DNA of 11,508 nt from assembly GCA_002412935.1 (NCBI GenBank), contig DHWA01000018.1, positions 1 to 11,508 on the forward strand, read 5' to 3'. The translations under genes were made by a program, and so were the position numbers. The notes under the pieces are model-generated. The model made no database searches. It saw nothing but the letters and a program-made list of their open reading frames with translations, and was not told where the DNA came from. The stretch comes from Patescibacteria group bacterium UBA5194 (GTDB taxonomy: Bacteria > Patescibacteriota > Gracilibacteria > BD1-5 > UBA6164). This document shows positions 1 through 7,414 of this stretch, one piece after another (positions within the stretch are counted from its first letter, which is position 1; every line of letters starts with the position of its first letter).

Positions 1-1446
1 ATCGTAGTAATCACAATCCTAGCAATACTATGAACAATCGCATTTATATCATTCCAATGATACTCATCAAATGCTAGAGATGGAGTAAGGACAGCAGATA
101 TGAATAATATAAACAAATGACTTGCACTATTTCAATTAAAATGATGAATATACCCAAAACCAGATAATTCAGTAACAATCTCAGCTAGTTGAACACTAAT
201 ATGATATGAGTGAACAGTATGAGATAATGTATCAAGAATAATAAATACAAATAAAATAATCCTAGATCCACTAGATAATACATCATATGTCTACTATACA
301 AATGCAACAAATACAGCATACCAATTACTATAATACCTAGAATGAAATTCATTGACACTAAATAATCTAATAAATACTACATATGCAGCCACAGACTATA
401 CCAAGAGATACCCAAAAGTACTGTGAAATAATCTATGAATACTACTAGATATTTCAAATAATCCAATAACAACAAATATAGACTTATTTGGAAGTCAAAG
501 TGGAACAATATATAACTCATATATATCAAATACAACAATAAAAACACTAAGTTGAGTAGAACTATGATGACCACTAATAACACTATCAAGAAGTAGAGAT
601 TTTGGTACACCAACAAACTGTCCAGAATGATTTATAAAAGTACCATGAAATGAAGAATTTATGCAACCTGGGTTTTGCGTAATGAAATATGAAGCAAGTT
701 ATAGTACACCAAATAACTTAACTACTTTACCAGATCGGGAAACAGATGATTATAGTGCATCAAAAACAGATATAGTATCCAAGGCTTGATGATATACTAT
801 AGCACAAATAACACAATCTCAAGCAATAACAGCATGTAAATCACTATGAGAATGATATCACTTAATAACAAATAATGAATGGATGACAGTAGCAAGAGAT
901 ATAGAAACAACTCAAAATAACTGGTCAGGAAATGCAGTAGGAAGTTGATTTATATACAATGGTAGATCAAATGACACAACTATGTGATGTGCATGATATA
1001 CTGATTCAACTTGGGCAGAACCGACATGAACAGAATGTACAGAAAAAAGAAATGATTGAAAATCAAGAAATATATTGATACTATCAAATTGAGAAGAGAT
1101 AGTAGACTTGGCTGGTAATGTACGGGAATATGTAAATAAAGCAAATACAATTGATTGAACTAATTATAATTTATGACAAACAAGTATTGCTTGAAGTTCA
1201 AACTGAATAAATCTGGATAATGATGGTAAATATGATATAAATGATATGAAAATATATTGATCAAGTCTATGATTATGAATAACTAGTGGTATGTGAAATC
1301 TATGGTATGCAAACTGAGTAGTAAGTAATGTTTTCATTCATGGTTTTGGTGCAGCTGATGGTTTTGGTGCTGGAATATTTGCGATGAGCTTGTCATGGAC
1401 TTCGGTGGGGCAGTCTCGGTATCTGGGCTTTCGTTGTGCTAAGTAA
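1..1446 (+). pseudogene. type IV pilin-like protein with C-terminal FGE-sulfatase (SUMF1)-like domain, 5' partial, interrupted by in-frame TAA
   Basis: Read in frame 1 with TGA = Gly. The window opens inside the hydrophobic prepilin helix (IVVITILAILGTIAF), followed by a pilin/pseudopilin-like stretch (DGVRTADMNNINKG, then IYPKPD). The frame hits TAA at 331-333, after codon 110, but stays open and clearly coding for another 370 codons to TAA at 1444-1446. From about codon 225 (FCVMKYEAS) to the end (YLGFRCAK) it resembles the FGE-sulfatase/C-type-lectin-like fold, including ITACKSLGEGYHLITNNEW and DLAGNV-CGG-EYV. Pilin-FGE fusions are, as I recall, a recurrent surface-protein type in these lineages; the product would be exported and assembled on a pilus or surface fibre. 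The TAA may be a true nonsense mutation (one step from a TGA glycine), a read-through site or a base-calling error. The next in-frame ATG (661) lies at the edge of the FGE domain and is not a convincing restart. Codon use is unlike the operon downstream: Leu is mostly CTA. Confidence 0.75.
1330..1446 (+). other. candidate variable region (VR) of a diversity-generating retroelement target
   Basis: The last 39 codons of the FGE-like domain differ sharply in composition from the rest of the gene. Bases 1321-1440 contain 17 A in 120, whereas 1201-1260 contain 29 A in 60. Glycines here are GGT, GGA, GGG or GGC rather than TGA, and GC content rises to the end of the gene, where the frame reads YLGFRCAK. 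Known diversity-generating retroelements change template adenines while copying into the 3' end of C-type-lectin or FGE-fold genes, next to a GC-rich initiation segment. An A-depleted GFRC-ending tail fits this. No template repeat or reverse transcriptase is in the window, so the call is inference. Gene conversion among pilin paralogues is an alternative. Confidence 0.4.
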
Positions 1447-1569
1447 TCTTTGAACACTTGTATATTTTTGTTTGGCTTCACTAATAGTGATTTTTGCATA
1501 TAAATAGTACAGTGGAGATAGACCTTATTTGTCTCATCTTGCTTTATTGTAGAAAAGAACTAAATTTTT
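1447..1569. other. non-coding stretch between the pilin-like gene and the aromatic operon promoter
   Basis: No convincing gene is seen on either strand with TGA = Gly. The only structure noted is a small hairpin at 1478-1490 followed by five T, described separately. The rest is AT-rich spacer running into the promoter. Confidence 0.6.
1478..1495 (+). terminator. weak intrinsic terminator candidate after the pilin-like gene
   Basis: A 5-bp stem (TCACT 1478-1482 with AGTGA 1486-1490, loop AAT) is followed by five T (1491-1495), 31 bases after the pilin-like stop. The stem is short and AT-rich DNA produces such hairpins by chance, so confidence is low. Confidence 0.3.
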
Positions 1570-1597
1570 TTGACAAATAAAAAAATAATTATATACT
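1570..1597 (+). promoter_or_regulatory. sigma70-type promoter of the aromatic amino acid operon
   Basis: A perfect TTGACA (1570-1575) lies 16 bases from TATACT (1592-1597). Initiation would be expected near 1604, about 24 bases before the leader peptide ATG. In DNA this AT-rich a -10 alone means little, but an exact -35 at good spacing directly ahead of the attenuator supports the call. Confidence 0.65.
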
Positions 1598-1627
1598 TCC
1601 TTTATATTTACTATGCACTAATTTTTT

Positions 1628-1693
1628 ATGAAAATAAATAATTTGTCTTTAAATTTCTTTTACTTCTATTTTAGCGGTTATTTCCTAAAATAG
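1628..1693 (+). CDS. Phe/Tyr leader peptide of the operon attenuator (21 aa)
   Basis: ATG at 1628-1630 opens a 21-codon frame ending in TAG at 1691-1693. The peptide starts MKINNLSL and continues NFFYFYFSGYFLK: eight of its 21 residues are Phe or Tyr, six of them consecutive (codons at 1655-1672). This is the logic of PheL-type leader peptides: translation measures charged tRNA-Phe (and here tRNA-Tyr), and the product itself needs no function. The frame lies between a promoter and an intrinsic terminator, with the aromatic operon starting 84 bases after its stop. The stop codon falls in RNA segment 2 (1685-1698), as the attenuation mechanism requires: a ribosome reaching the stop masks segment 2. 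No Shine-Dalgarno precedes the ATG, as is true of the other genes here. Confidence 0.85.
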   Translation: MKINNLSLNFFYFYFSGYFLK

Positions 1694-1736
1694 TCTTTTT
1701 TGTTGAAACAATAAAAAAAGTAAAGAGCTATTTTAG
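1666..1736 (+). promoter_or_regulatory. attenuator pause hairpin (1:2) and antiterminator (2:3)
   Basis: Segment 1 (CTATTTTAG, 1666-1674) pairs perfectly over 9 bp with segment 2 (CTAAAATAG, 1685-1693), with a 10-base loop. Segment 2, extended to 1698 (CTAAAATAGTCTTT), pairs alternatively with segment 3 (AAAGA-G-CTATTTTAG, 1722-1736) over 14 bp with one bulged G at 1727. Segment 3 also forms the left arm of the terminator, so the structures exclude each other. Stalling at the Phe/Tyr run (1655-1672) would cover segment 1, release segment 2 and favour the 2:3 antiterminator. Pairings were checked base by base; no folding energies were calculated. Confidence 0.8.
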
Positions 1737-1755
1737 AAAAAATAGCTCTTTTTTT
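1722..1755 (+). terminator. attenuator terminator hairpin (3:4)
   Basis: AAAGAGCTATTTT (1722-1734) pairs over 13 perfect base pairs with AAAATAGCTCTTT (1739-1751) across a 4-base loop. The T-run is seven long (1749-1755) and overlaps the last bases of the right arm. It ends 22 bases before the first operon gene and about 275 bases after the pilin gene, so it most likely controls entry into the operon rather than ending the pilin transcript. The left arm is shared with the antiterminator. Confidence 0.85.
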
Positions 1756-1777
1756 ATTTAGTATAAATTTTATAATT

Positions 1778-2620
1778 ATGGTAGTCAGAGATTTTCTTAA
1801 TTGATGTATAAAAAAACGTAATAAAATAGATATACAAGATATAGATAAGATTTTGAATTCTGGTTTATTGAAGAGAAAATGACATTTTGCAGAATATATA
1901 AAAATAGATTGATATATCGTTAAAATTTTTCAAAATGTTAATTTAACAAATGATGAATTAGATAGTTTATATAACTGATATATTAATTATAGAAATAGTC
2001 TGGATTTATTAGGTATTAGAATACCAAAATGATTCATTGCAGATAAGTATGATGATAGAAAAATTTTATTATTTGTTGATGAGTTAATAACAGATTGAAA
2101 ATATTTAGATTTTGAAGATAAATTATTAAAAGATAATGATAATACTTTATTATTAAATGATTGTAAAAAAATATTAAATCATTTAGTAAAAATATGAGAA
2201 AATAAATTAAATATAAAAAAAACTAATTCGTTGTTTTTAAATTGTTGAGTAGATTTTAAACATTGAAATATACATTTTGATAATAATTGAGACTTATATC
2301 TTTTTGATTTATTTGTTCCAAAGATAAGAGAAGAAAATTGAGAAATATTATATATAGAAAAAATTCATAGATTATCAAGAGAAGTACTTGATTTTATACA
2401 TTTTAATAGAATTTGAATTATTTACTGGTTTTATTACAAGATTAAAGTTCTTTTAGAATGAAAAAAAGATGAATTGGTAAAATTTTTAAAAGATCTTGTT
2501 ATAATAAAAATATTAAATATTTTTAAATGAGATATTAAAGAAGCTAAAAAATATATAGAAATATTAGATACAAATTACCGTGAATTAGATATAGAAATAT
2601 TATTAAATGATTATACTTAA
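1778..2620 (+). CDS. putative kinase-fold protein, first gene of the Phe/Tyr operon; candidate shikimate kinase substitute
   Basis: 280 aa with TGA = Gly; ATG at 1778, stop TAA, 15 bases before aroA. I do not recognise a named family. The central part resembles APH/choline-kinase-like small-molecule kinases: a possible N-lobe lysine in YIVKIF (residues 46-51), a hinge-like stretch KILLFVDELITDG (95-107), a Brenner-like D-x4-N motif in VDFKHGNIHF (D159, N164), and a following LYLFDLF with D177 where the metal-binding Asp would be expected. The usual HxD histidine is Gly here. The C-terminal 90 residues are predicted mostly helical. It is the first gene behind a Phe/Tyr attenuator, next to EPSP synthase, so a role in the pathway is likely. 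Shikimate kinase is the one missing step from shikimate onward, and no P-loop AroK is seen in the window. The kinase assignment rests on motifs only, and the substrate is inference. Confidence 0.55.
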
Positions 2621-2635
2621 TTTAACAAACTGACT

Positions 2636-3889
2636 ATGAAAACAATAACTCTTCCATGATCTAAATCAATTACAAATAGAGATTTTGTCTTGGCTGCACT
2701 TACAAGCTGACAAACTGTTTTAGATTGAATTTTATTAAGTGATGATACTCATCATATGATGAATGCTCTAAAAAGTATATGAATAAATGTTGTTTTAGAA
2801 TGAAATAAAGCAATTATAGATTGATGAATAGAAAAAATAAAATGAGACGATAAAGAATTAAATGTGTGACAATCATGAACTTGTATGAGATTTTTAACTG
2901 CGATGATTATATTAAACAAAATTTGAACAATAACTTTGACATGAGAATCAAGATTATTACAAAGACCTATGTGAGATTTATTTGATTCGCTAAAACAACT
3001 TTGAGTTAAATATGAATCAAATTGAAATTTACCACCAATCAAGGTTTACCCAAGCGAAATAACTATAAATAAAATCAAGATGAATTGAACTTCATCAAGC
3101 CAATTTTTCACAGCTCTTTTACAAATTGCACCATTTTTAGAAAATGGACTTGAAATAGAAGTAGTTTGAGATTTGGTTAGTAAACCATACATAGATTTAA
3201 CAATCAATGAACTAAGAAAATTTGGAGTAAAAGTAGAAAACGAGAATTACAATAAATTTATTGTACATCCTGCAAAATATATTCCTTGAAAATTGCTTGT
3301 TGAATGAGATGCATCAGCATTATCATATATTGCTTGTTTTTGTGCTTTACATGGTTGAACTATAAAAGTAGAAAATATATGAAAAAACTCAAAACAATGA
3401 GATTATAAATTTTTAGAAGAGATGAATATTTTTTGATTAACTTTTGAAAGTGATTGAGAGACTACAATTATGAAAGCTCCTTGAATAAAAAATATTGATT
3501 TATCAAAATACAATGATTATAAAGTGGATTTTGAAAATATGCCAGATGCAAGTATGAGTTTTATGATTATGAGTATATTTTTACCATGAAAAACTCTCAT
3601 AACTTGATTACAAACTCTTAATTTAAAAGAATGTTTGAGAATAGATGCTATGAGAGATGAACTTAGGAAAATTTGAGTAGAAGTTGACAGTAATGAAAGA
3701 AATATTATTATATGAGAGTATAATTGAAGTCATAATTTTGTACAAATTGAGACTTACAATGACCACAGAATAGCAATGAGTTTTGGAACATTAGAAACTT
3801 ATATATGAAATATGGAAATACTAAATCCAAATTGTGTAGCCAAGACTTATCCAAAATTCTGGGAAGATATAAAGGAACTAAAAAATTAG
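2636..3889 (+). CDS. aroA: 3-phosphoshikimate 1-carboxyvinyltransferase (EPSP synthase)
   Basis: 417 aa, close to the usual length of about 430. It joins shikimate-3-phosphate and PEP to give EPSP and phosphate, the step before chorismate synthase. Visible motifs: LPGSKSITNRD near the N-terminus (residues 6-16, Lys10 matching the PEP-binding lysine), VGQSGTCMRFLTA (77-89), GESRLLQRPMGDL (103-115), GTSSSQFFTALL (151-162), VEGDASALSY (222-231), VDFENMPDASMS (297-308, with the catalytic Asp of the PDA segment), RDELRKIGVEV (340-350, with the active-site Glu), YNDHRIAMSF (374-383) and CVAKTYPKFW (400-409). The glycine in the GTxMR loop, the known glyphosate contact, is present; the following Pro position is Phe. 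Two-domain alpha/beta fold, cytoplasmic. Stop is TAG. It follows the kinase-like gene by 15 bases. Confidence 0.97.
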
Positions 3890-3916
3890 AAAATTTATTT
3901 ACTTAACAATAATAAT

Positions 3917-4153
3917 ATGGCAAAAAATAATTGGTTAGATGATGAAGAAGAAACAACTTTAGTTGTAAAAGATTGTAATTGAAATATACTCCAAAATGGA
4001 GATACAGTTATTGCAACAAAAGATATAAAAGTAAAATGAGCTTCTGATATAAAAAGATGAGATAAATTTTCAAAAATTAGATTAACAGATGATGTAGAAC
4101 TTATAGAATCATGAAAAATGGTTTTGAGAACTGAATTTTTTAAGAAGGTATAA
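3917..4153 (+). CDS. PhnA/YjdM-like C-terminal domain protein
   Basis: 78 aa. The sequence VVKDCNGNILQNGDTVIATK, then IKVKGASDIKRGDKFSKIRLTD and a KMVLRTEFFKK end, matches the small beta-barrel C-terminal domain of PhnA/YjdM proteins (VKDxNGNxLxxGDxVxxIKDLKVKG pattern). The N-terminal zinc ribbon of full-length PhnA is absent; only a short acidic start (NNWLDDEEE) precedes the domain. Despite the name, this family has no proven role in phosphonate use and its biochemical function is unclear. It lies 27 bases after aroA and 91 before aroC, so it is presumably co-transcribed with them. Nothing in its sequence links it to aromatic synthesis. Confidence 0.85.
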
Positions 4154-4189
4154 TTGATATTCTATGAGAATAGTTACAATATAATGAAG

Positions 4190-4209
4190 ATTCCCGACTT
4201 CTCGGGAAT
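4190..4209. repeat. short inverted repeat between the PhnA-like gene and aroC
   Basis: ATTCCCGA (4190-4197) and TCGGGAAT (4202-4209) form an 8-bp GC-richer stem with a CTTC tetraloop. The context GAAGATTCCC ... GGGAATGACA echoes the larger inverted repeat at 7415-7507 (GAAGAATCCC ... GGATGACA), so it may be a small relic of the same dispersed family. A loose T stretch follows at 4215-4219, too far away for a standard terminator. Confidence 0.55.
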
Positions 4210-4244
4210 GACATATTTTTAATATACTATCTAATTGTTTCCTT

Positions 4245-5309
4245 ATGAACACACATTGAACACTATTCAAAATTACTACTTTTTGAGAATCTCATTGAAA
4301 TGCTCTTTGAGTAGTTATTGACGGATTGCCTTCAAATTTTGAGATTGATATGAATAATATAGCCAGTGAACTTGGTAGAAGAAAACCAGGACAAAGCTCT
4401 ATAACGACTCAAAGAAAAGAAAATGATGAAAACTTTGAAATACTTTCTTGAGTATTTGAATGAAAATCAACAGGTCACCCTATAACTATAATAGTGAAAA
4501 ATGAAAATCAAAAATCAAAAGATTATAGCAATATCAAAGACCTTTTTAGACCAAATCATGCTGATTTAACTTATCATTTAAAATATTGAAACAGAGATTA
4601 TAGATGAGGTTGAAGAAGTAGTGGTAGAGAGACTCTATCTCGTGTAATAGCTTGAGCAATTGCAAAACAATATCTCAAAGAAAAATACGGAATAGAAATC
4701 TTTGCTTTTACAAAACAAGTTGGAGAATATAAAGTTGGAAAAGTTGATTATGAATTTATAGAACAAAATATACTTAGAACTGCAGATGTAAAAGTTGTTT
4801 GACCTATGATAGAATATATAGAAAGTATAAGAAATGATTGAAATAGTGTAGGATGAATTATCGAATGTCATATCAAAAATCCACCAAGCGGGCTTTGAGA
4901 ACCAGTTTTTGATAAGATAAAATCAAAACTTGCTTCAAGTATGCTTTCAATTGGTTGAGCTTTGGGATTTGAATACTGAGCTTGATTTGATACAGTAAAT
5001 CTAACTTGAAAGACATACAATGAAGGATTTTATAATATTGATTGAAAAATAGCTTCAAAGGAAAATAGATATGGTGGAATACTTTGAGGAATTTCAACTT
5101 GAGAAGATATAATTTTTAGAGTTGCAATCAAACCAACTTCAAGTATTTATTCACATCAAAAAACAGTTGATATAAACTGAAATGAAGTAGATTTTCAAAT
5201 TCACTGAAGACATGATCCATGTATATTACCAAGAGTTGTCCCAGTAATAGAAGCAATGAGTGCAATTGATATACTTGATTTGATTTTGGTTAATAATAGT
5301 AAAAAATAA
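4245..5309 (+). CDS. aroC: chorismate synthase
   Basis: 354 aa, the normal length (about 360). It converts EPSP to chorismate by anti-1,4-elimination using reduced FMN. Motifs: TTFGESHGNALGVVIDG (residues 11-27, with catalytic His17), GRRKPGQSSITTQRKENDE (44-62), FRPNHADLTYHLKYGNRDYR (101-120, with His106), GGGRSSGRETLSRV (121-134), IRNDGNSVGG (195-204), SGLGEPVFDK (215-224), ENRYGGILGGISTGEDI (273-289) and GRHDPCILPRVVPVIEAM (321-338). Many of the invariant glycines are TGA codons, which is strong evidence for the recoding. The start ATG at 4245 gives the family's usual N-terminus. The next gene begins 3 bases after the stop, implying tight co-expression with the PheRS-like gene. Confidence 0.97.
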
Positions 5310-5312
5310 TTT

Positions 5313-6212
5313 ATGATAGAAGCAGACAAAAACTATTTAAAAGAACTACAAGAAAAAATAAAAAATTCTAATTTAAGTGAGTCTGAAATTGCTTACTATA
5401 TTAGGATTTTGAGAGTAACTTCTATGCCTGATTTAACTTGAGTTAAGTGAAATCCTGTAAATATGATTGTAGAGAAACTGACTAAATCAGATTATTTTAA
5501 GGATTTTACTATATTTTCTTCACCTGAAATTGTAAAAGAATTTGAAACTTTTGATTTGTTTTATTTTGCGGATAATCATGTAGCAAGAAGACCTAGTGAT
5601 AGTTATTTTTTACAAAAAACAGATAACAAAGATACAAACTTGTTACTTAGACCTCATACAACTATTATGTGGTATCATTATCTTGTGAAATCAAATGGGA
5701 TAGAAAAACTTGGAATTGATTCTACAAAATATAATTGATGGGCTTTTTGATTTGGAATAGAAAGACTTGCAATGGCTCTTAAAAAAATTCCAGATATAAG
5801 GATTTTCTGGAGCCAAGACAAGAGAATATTATCTCAATGGGGTAATTTTGATATCTATAAAGAAATCAGCCAGTTTCCACCAGTTTATAAAGATATTTCT
5901 ATGATTGTCCCAAAAGATAAATTTATAATAGATGAGAAAGAAAAAAAAGAGATTAAATTAACTCGTGAGACAGAATCAAGTTTCTTTGCGATAACTTGAA
6001 TTATTAGAGATATAGGAGATCCACTAATTGAAGAAGTAAAGATAATAGATGTATTTGAAAATGATAAAAAATTTGGAGATAATAAAAAATCAATTACTAT
6101 AAATATAACATTTAGATCAATTGAAAGAACTTTAACAAATGAAGAAATAAACAAGATTTATTTTGAAATTAGAGAAAGGCTTACAAGAGATTTAATTTAT
6201 GAACTTAGATAA
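5313..6212 (+). CDS. PheRS-like protein (PheS core lacking motif 2, plus FDX-ACB domain)
   Basis: 299 aa. Residues 71-117 match the start of the PheS catalytic domain (FETFDLFYFADNHVARRPSD, then LLLRPHTT, cf. NFDxLxxPxxHPARxxxDTFYL and LLRTHTS). Residues 130-173 match motif 3 and its lead-in (IEKLGIDSTKYNGWAFGFG, then IERLAMALKKIPDIRIFWS). Residues 188-299 match the ferredoxin-fold anticodon-binding domain (FPPVYKDISM, then IGDPLIEEVKIIDVFE and FRSIERTLTNEEI). This is the layout of single-chain mitochondrial-type PheRS, but the roughly 140 residues expected between LLRxHT and GWAFG are gone. They hold motif 2 with the ATP/adenylate arginine and the Phe pocket. There is no frameshift and the flanks are conserved, so it looks like a maintained paralogue, not decay. 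It probably cannot aminoacylate. Position between aroC and chorismate mutase suggests a regulatory or sensing role, as HisZ has in histidine synthesis. Confidence 0.85.
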
Positions 6213-6250
6213 TAACATTTCTCTTACTACTTACTATTTAATACTATTTT

Positions 6251-6529
6251 ATGAATGATTTGGAAATATTTAGAACAGAATTAGATGAAACAGATAAGAA
6301 TTTGATAGACTATTTTTCTATGAGATTTAAATTGATTGAAAAAATAGGAAAATATAAAAAGAAAAATAATATTACTTTACTACAACCTGAAAGATGGCAA
6401 CAAGTTTTAGATTCTAGAAAAGCATATTGAAAAGATAAATGAATAAAAGAAAGTTTTATTGAAGAAGTTTGGAATAAAATTCATAAATATTCATTGGAAT
6501 TGGAAAAAGAAAAATGGAAAAAAGACTAA
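6251..6529 (+). CDS. aroQ: chorismate mutase, AroQ type
   Basis: 92 aa, monofunctional. It rearranges chorismate to prephenate. The pattern FRTELDETDKNLIDYFSMRF (residues 7-26), GKYKKKNNITLLQPERWQQV (33-52) and a helical C-terminus is the three-helix AroQ fold. By alignment with the E. coli P-protein mutase domain, Arg8, Arg25 and Lys36 match Arg11, Arg28 and Lys39, and Arg48 matches Arg51. The position of Glu52 is Trp49 (PERWQQVL), a form I recall from Bacteroidetes-type AroQ, and the position of Gln88 appears to be Glu85, which in other mutases alters pH dependence. These alignments were made by eye. It stands alone rather than fused to prephenate dehydratase, whose gene starts 26 bases later. 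Confidence 0.9.
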
Positions 6530-6555
6530 ATATTACATTGTAATTCTAACTTTTT

Positions 6556-7383
6556 ATGAAAATCTACTATCAATGATTTCCTTGAGCATATTCAGATAAA
6601 GCATCAATGGAAATTGCTTCCGAACTAAAAATTGAAAAAGATAATATACTTTGATTAAGTACATTTAAAGATGTTTTTGATAAAATAAATAATTGAGATA
6701 TTTGAGTTTTACCTATAGAAAATAGTTATGCTGGTTCTATTTATGAAAATTTTTATCATATATTGTCTTGAGATTATCAGATAATATGAGAGTTAAATTT
6801 AGATATAGATCATTGTCTGTTAGCTAATACAAAAGATATAAAAGATATAAAATATGTTTATTCTCATCCTCAAGCATTAGCTCAATGTCAAAATTATATA
6901 GAAAAACATTGATTTACTCCAGTTATTTATAGTGATACAGCATGAGCTGCAAAATTTGTAGAAGAAAGTACGAAAAAAGATATTGCTTCAATTTCATCAG
7001 GATTATGTTCTTCTATTTATTCTTTAAATATTTTAGATAAAGATATAAAAGACCAGGAATGAAACACAACAAGATTTTTTGTTATAGTTTCAAAAGAAGT
7101 TTTTGAAAAAAATAAGAAAAAATTATCACTGAAAAGAAATGGAAAAATCTCTATAACTTTTAAAACAAAAAATTCACCTTCAGCTTTATATAAATGTCTT
7201 TGAGCATTTGCTACTAGGTTTATAAACCTGACAAAAATAGAATCACTACCAGCAAAACAAAATCGTTTTGAATATATTTTTTGGATAGATTTTCAAAGCA
7301 ATCTCGATGAAAATATCATAAATGATGCACTTGATGAGTTAAAATTTTTTAGTAAAGATTTGGTAGTTTTGGGGAATTATTAA
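6556..7383 (+). CDS. pheA: prephenate dehydratase with ACT domain
   Basis: 275 aa, the size of monofunctional PheA2-type enzymes. It decarboxylates and dehydrates prephenate to phenylpyruvate. Catalytic domain: YQGFPGAYSDKA (residues 5-16), VLPIENSYAGSIYEN (51-65), SHPQALAQC (103-111) and GNTTRFFVIV (169-178), whose Thr-Arg-Phe is the catalytic TRF motif. The ACT domain follows (about 196-275). The two Phe-binding motifs of this domain are altered: the usual GAL(V) segment reads NSPSALYKCLGAFA (Gly to Ser), and ESRP reads ESLP (229-232, Arg to Leu). Feedback inhibition by Phe could therefore be weakened or changed, with control shifted to the attenuator; this is inference. It follows chorismate mutase by 26 bases. 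Confidence 0.95.
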
Positions 7384-7414
7384 GATAAATAAAAGATAAA
7401 AATGAAAATTTTTC

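Noticed and set aside
377..616. Minus-strand open frame, hydrophobic and Leu/Tyr-rich
   Set aside because: It is the antisense shadow of the pilin-like gene; the plus frame continues through it with recognisable composition and homology downstream.
1722..1751. Hairpin taken as a simple terminator of the pilin-like gene
   Set aside because: It lies about 275 bases past that gene, shares its left arm with an antiterminator, and follows a promoter and a Phe/Tyr leader peptide, so attenuation explains it better.
2752..3042. Minus-strand open frame of 96 codons
   Set aside because: It lies wholly within aroA, which has all its family motifs on the plus strand.
5885..6154. Minus-strand open frame of 89 codons
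   Set aside because: Antisense to the FDX-ACB domain of the PheRS-like gene; no homology seen.
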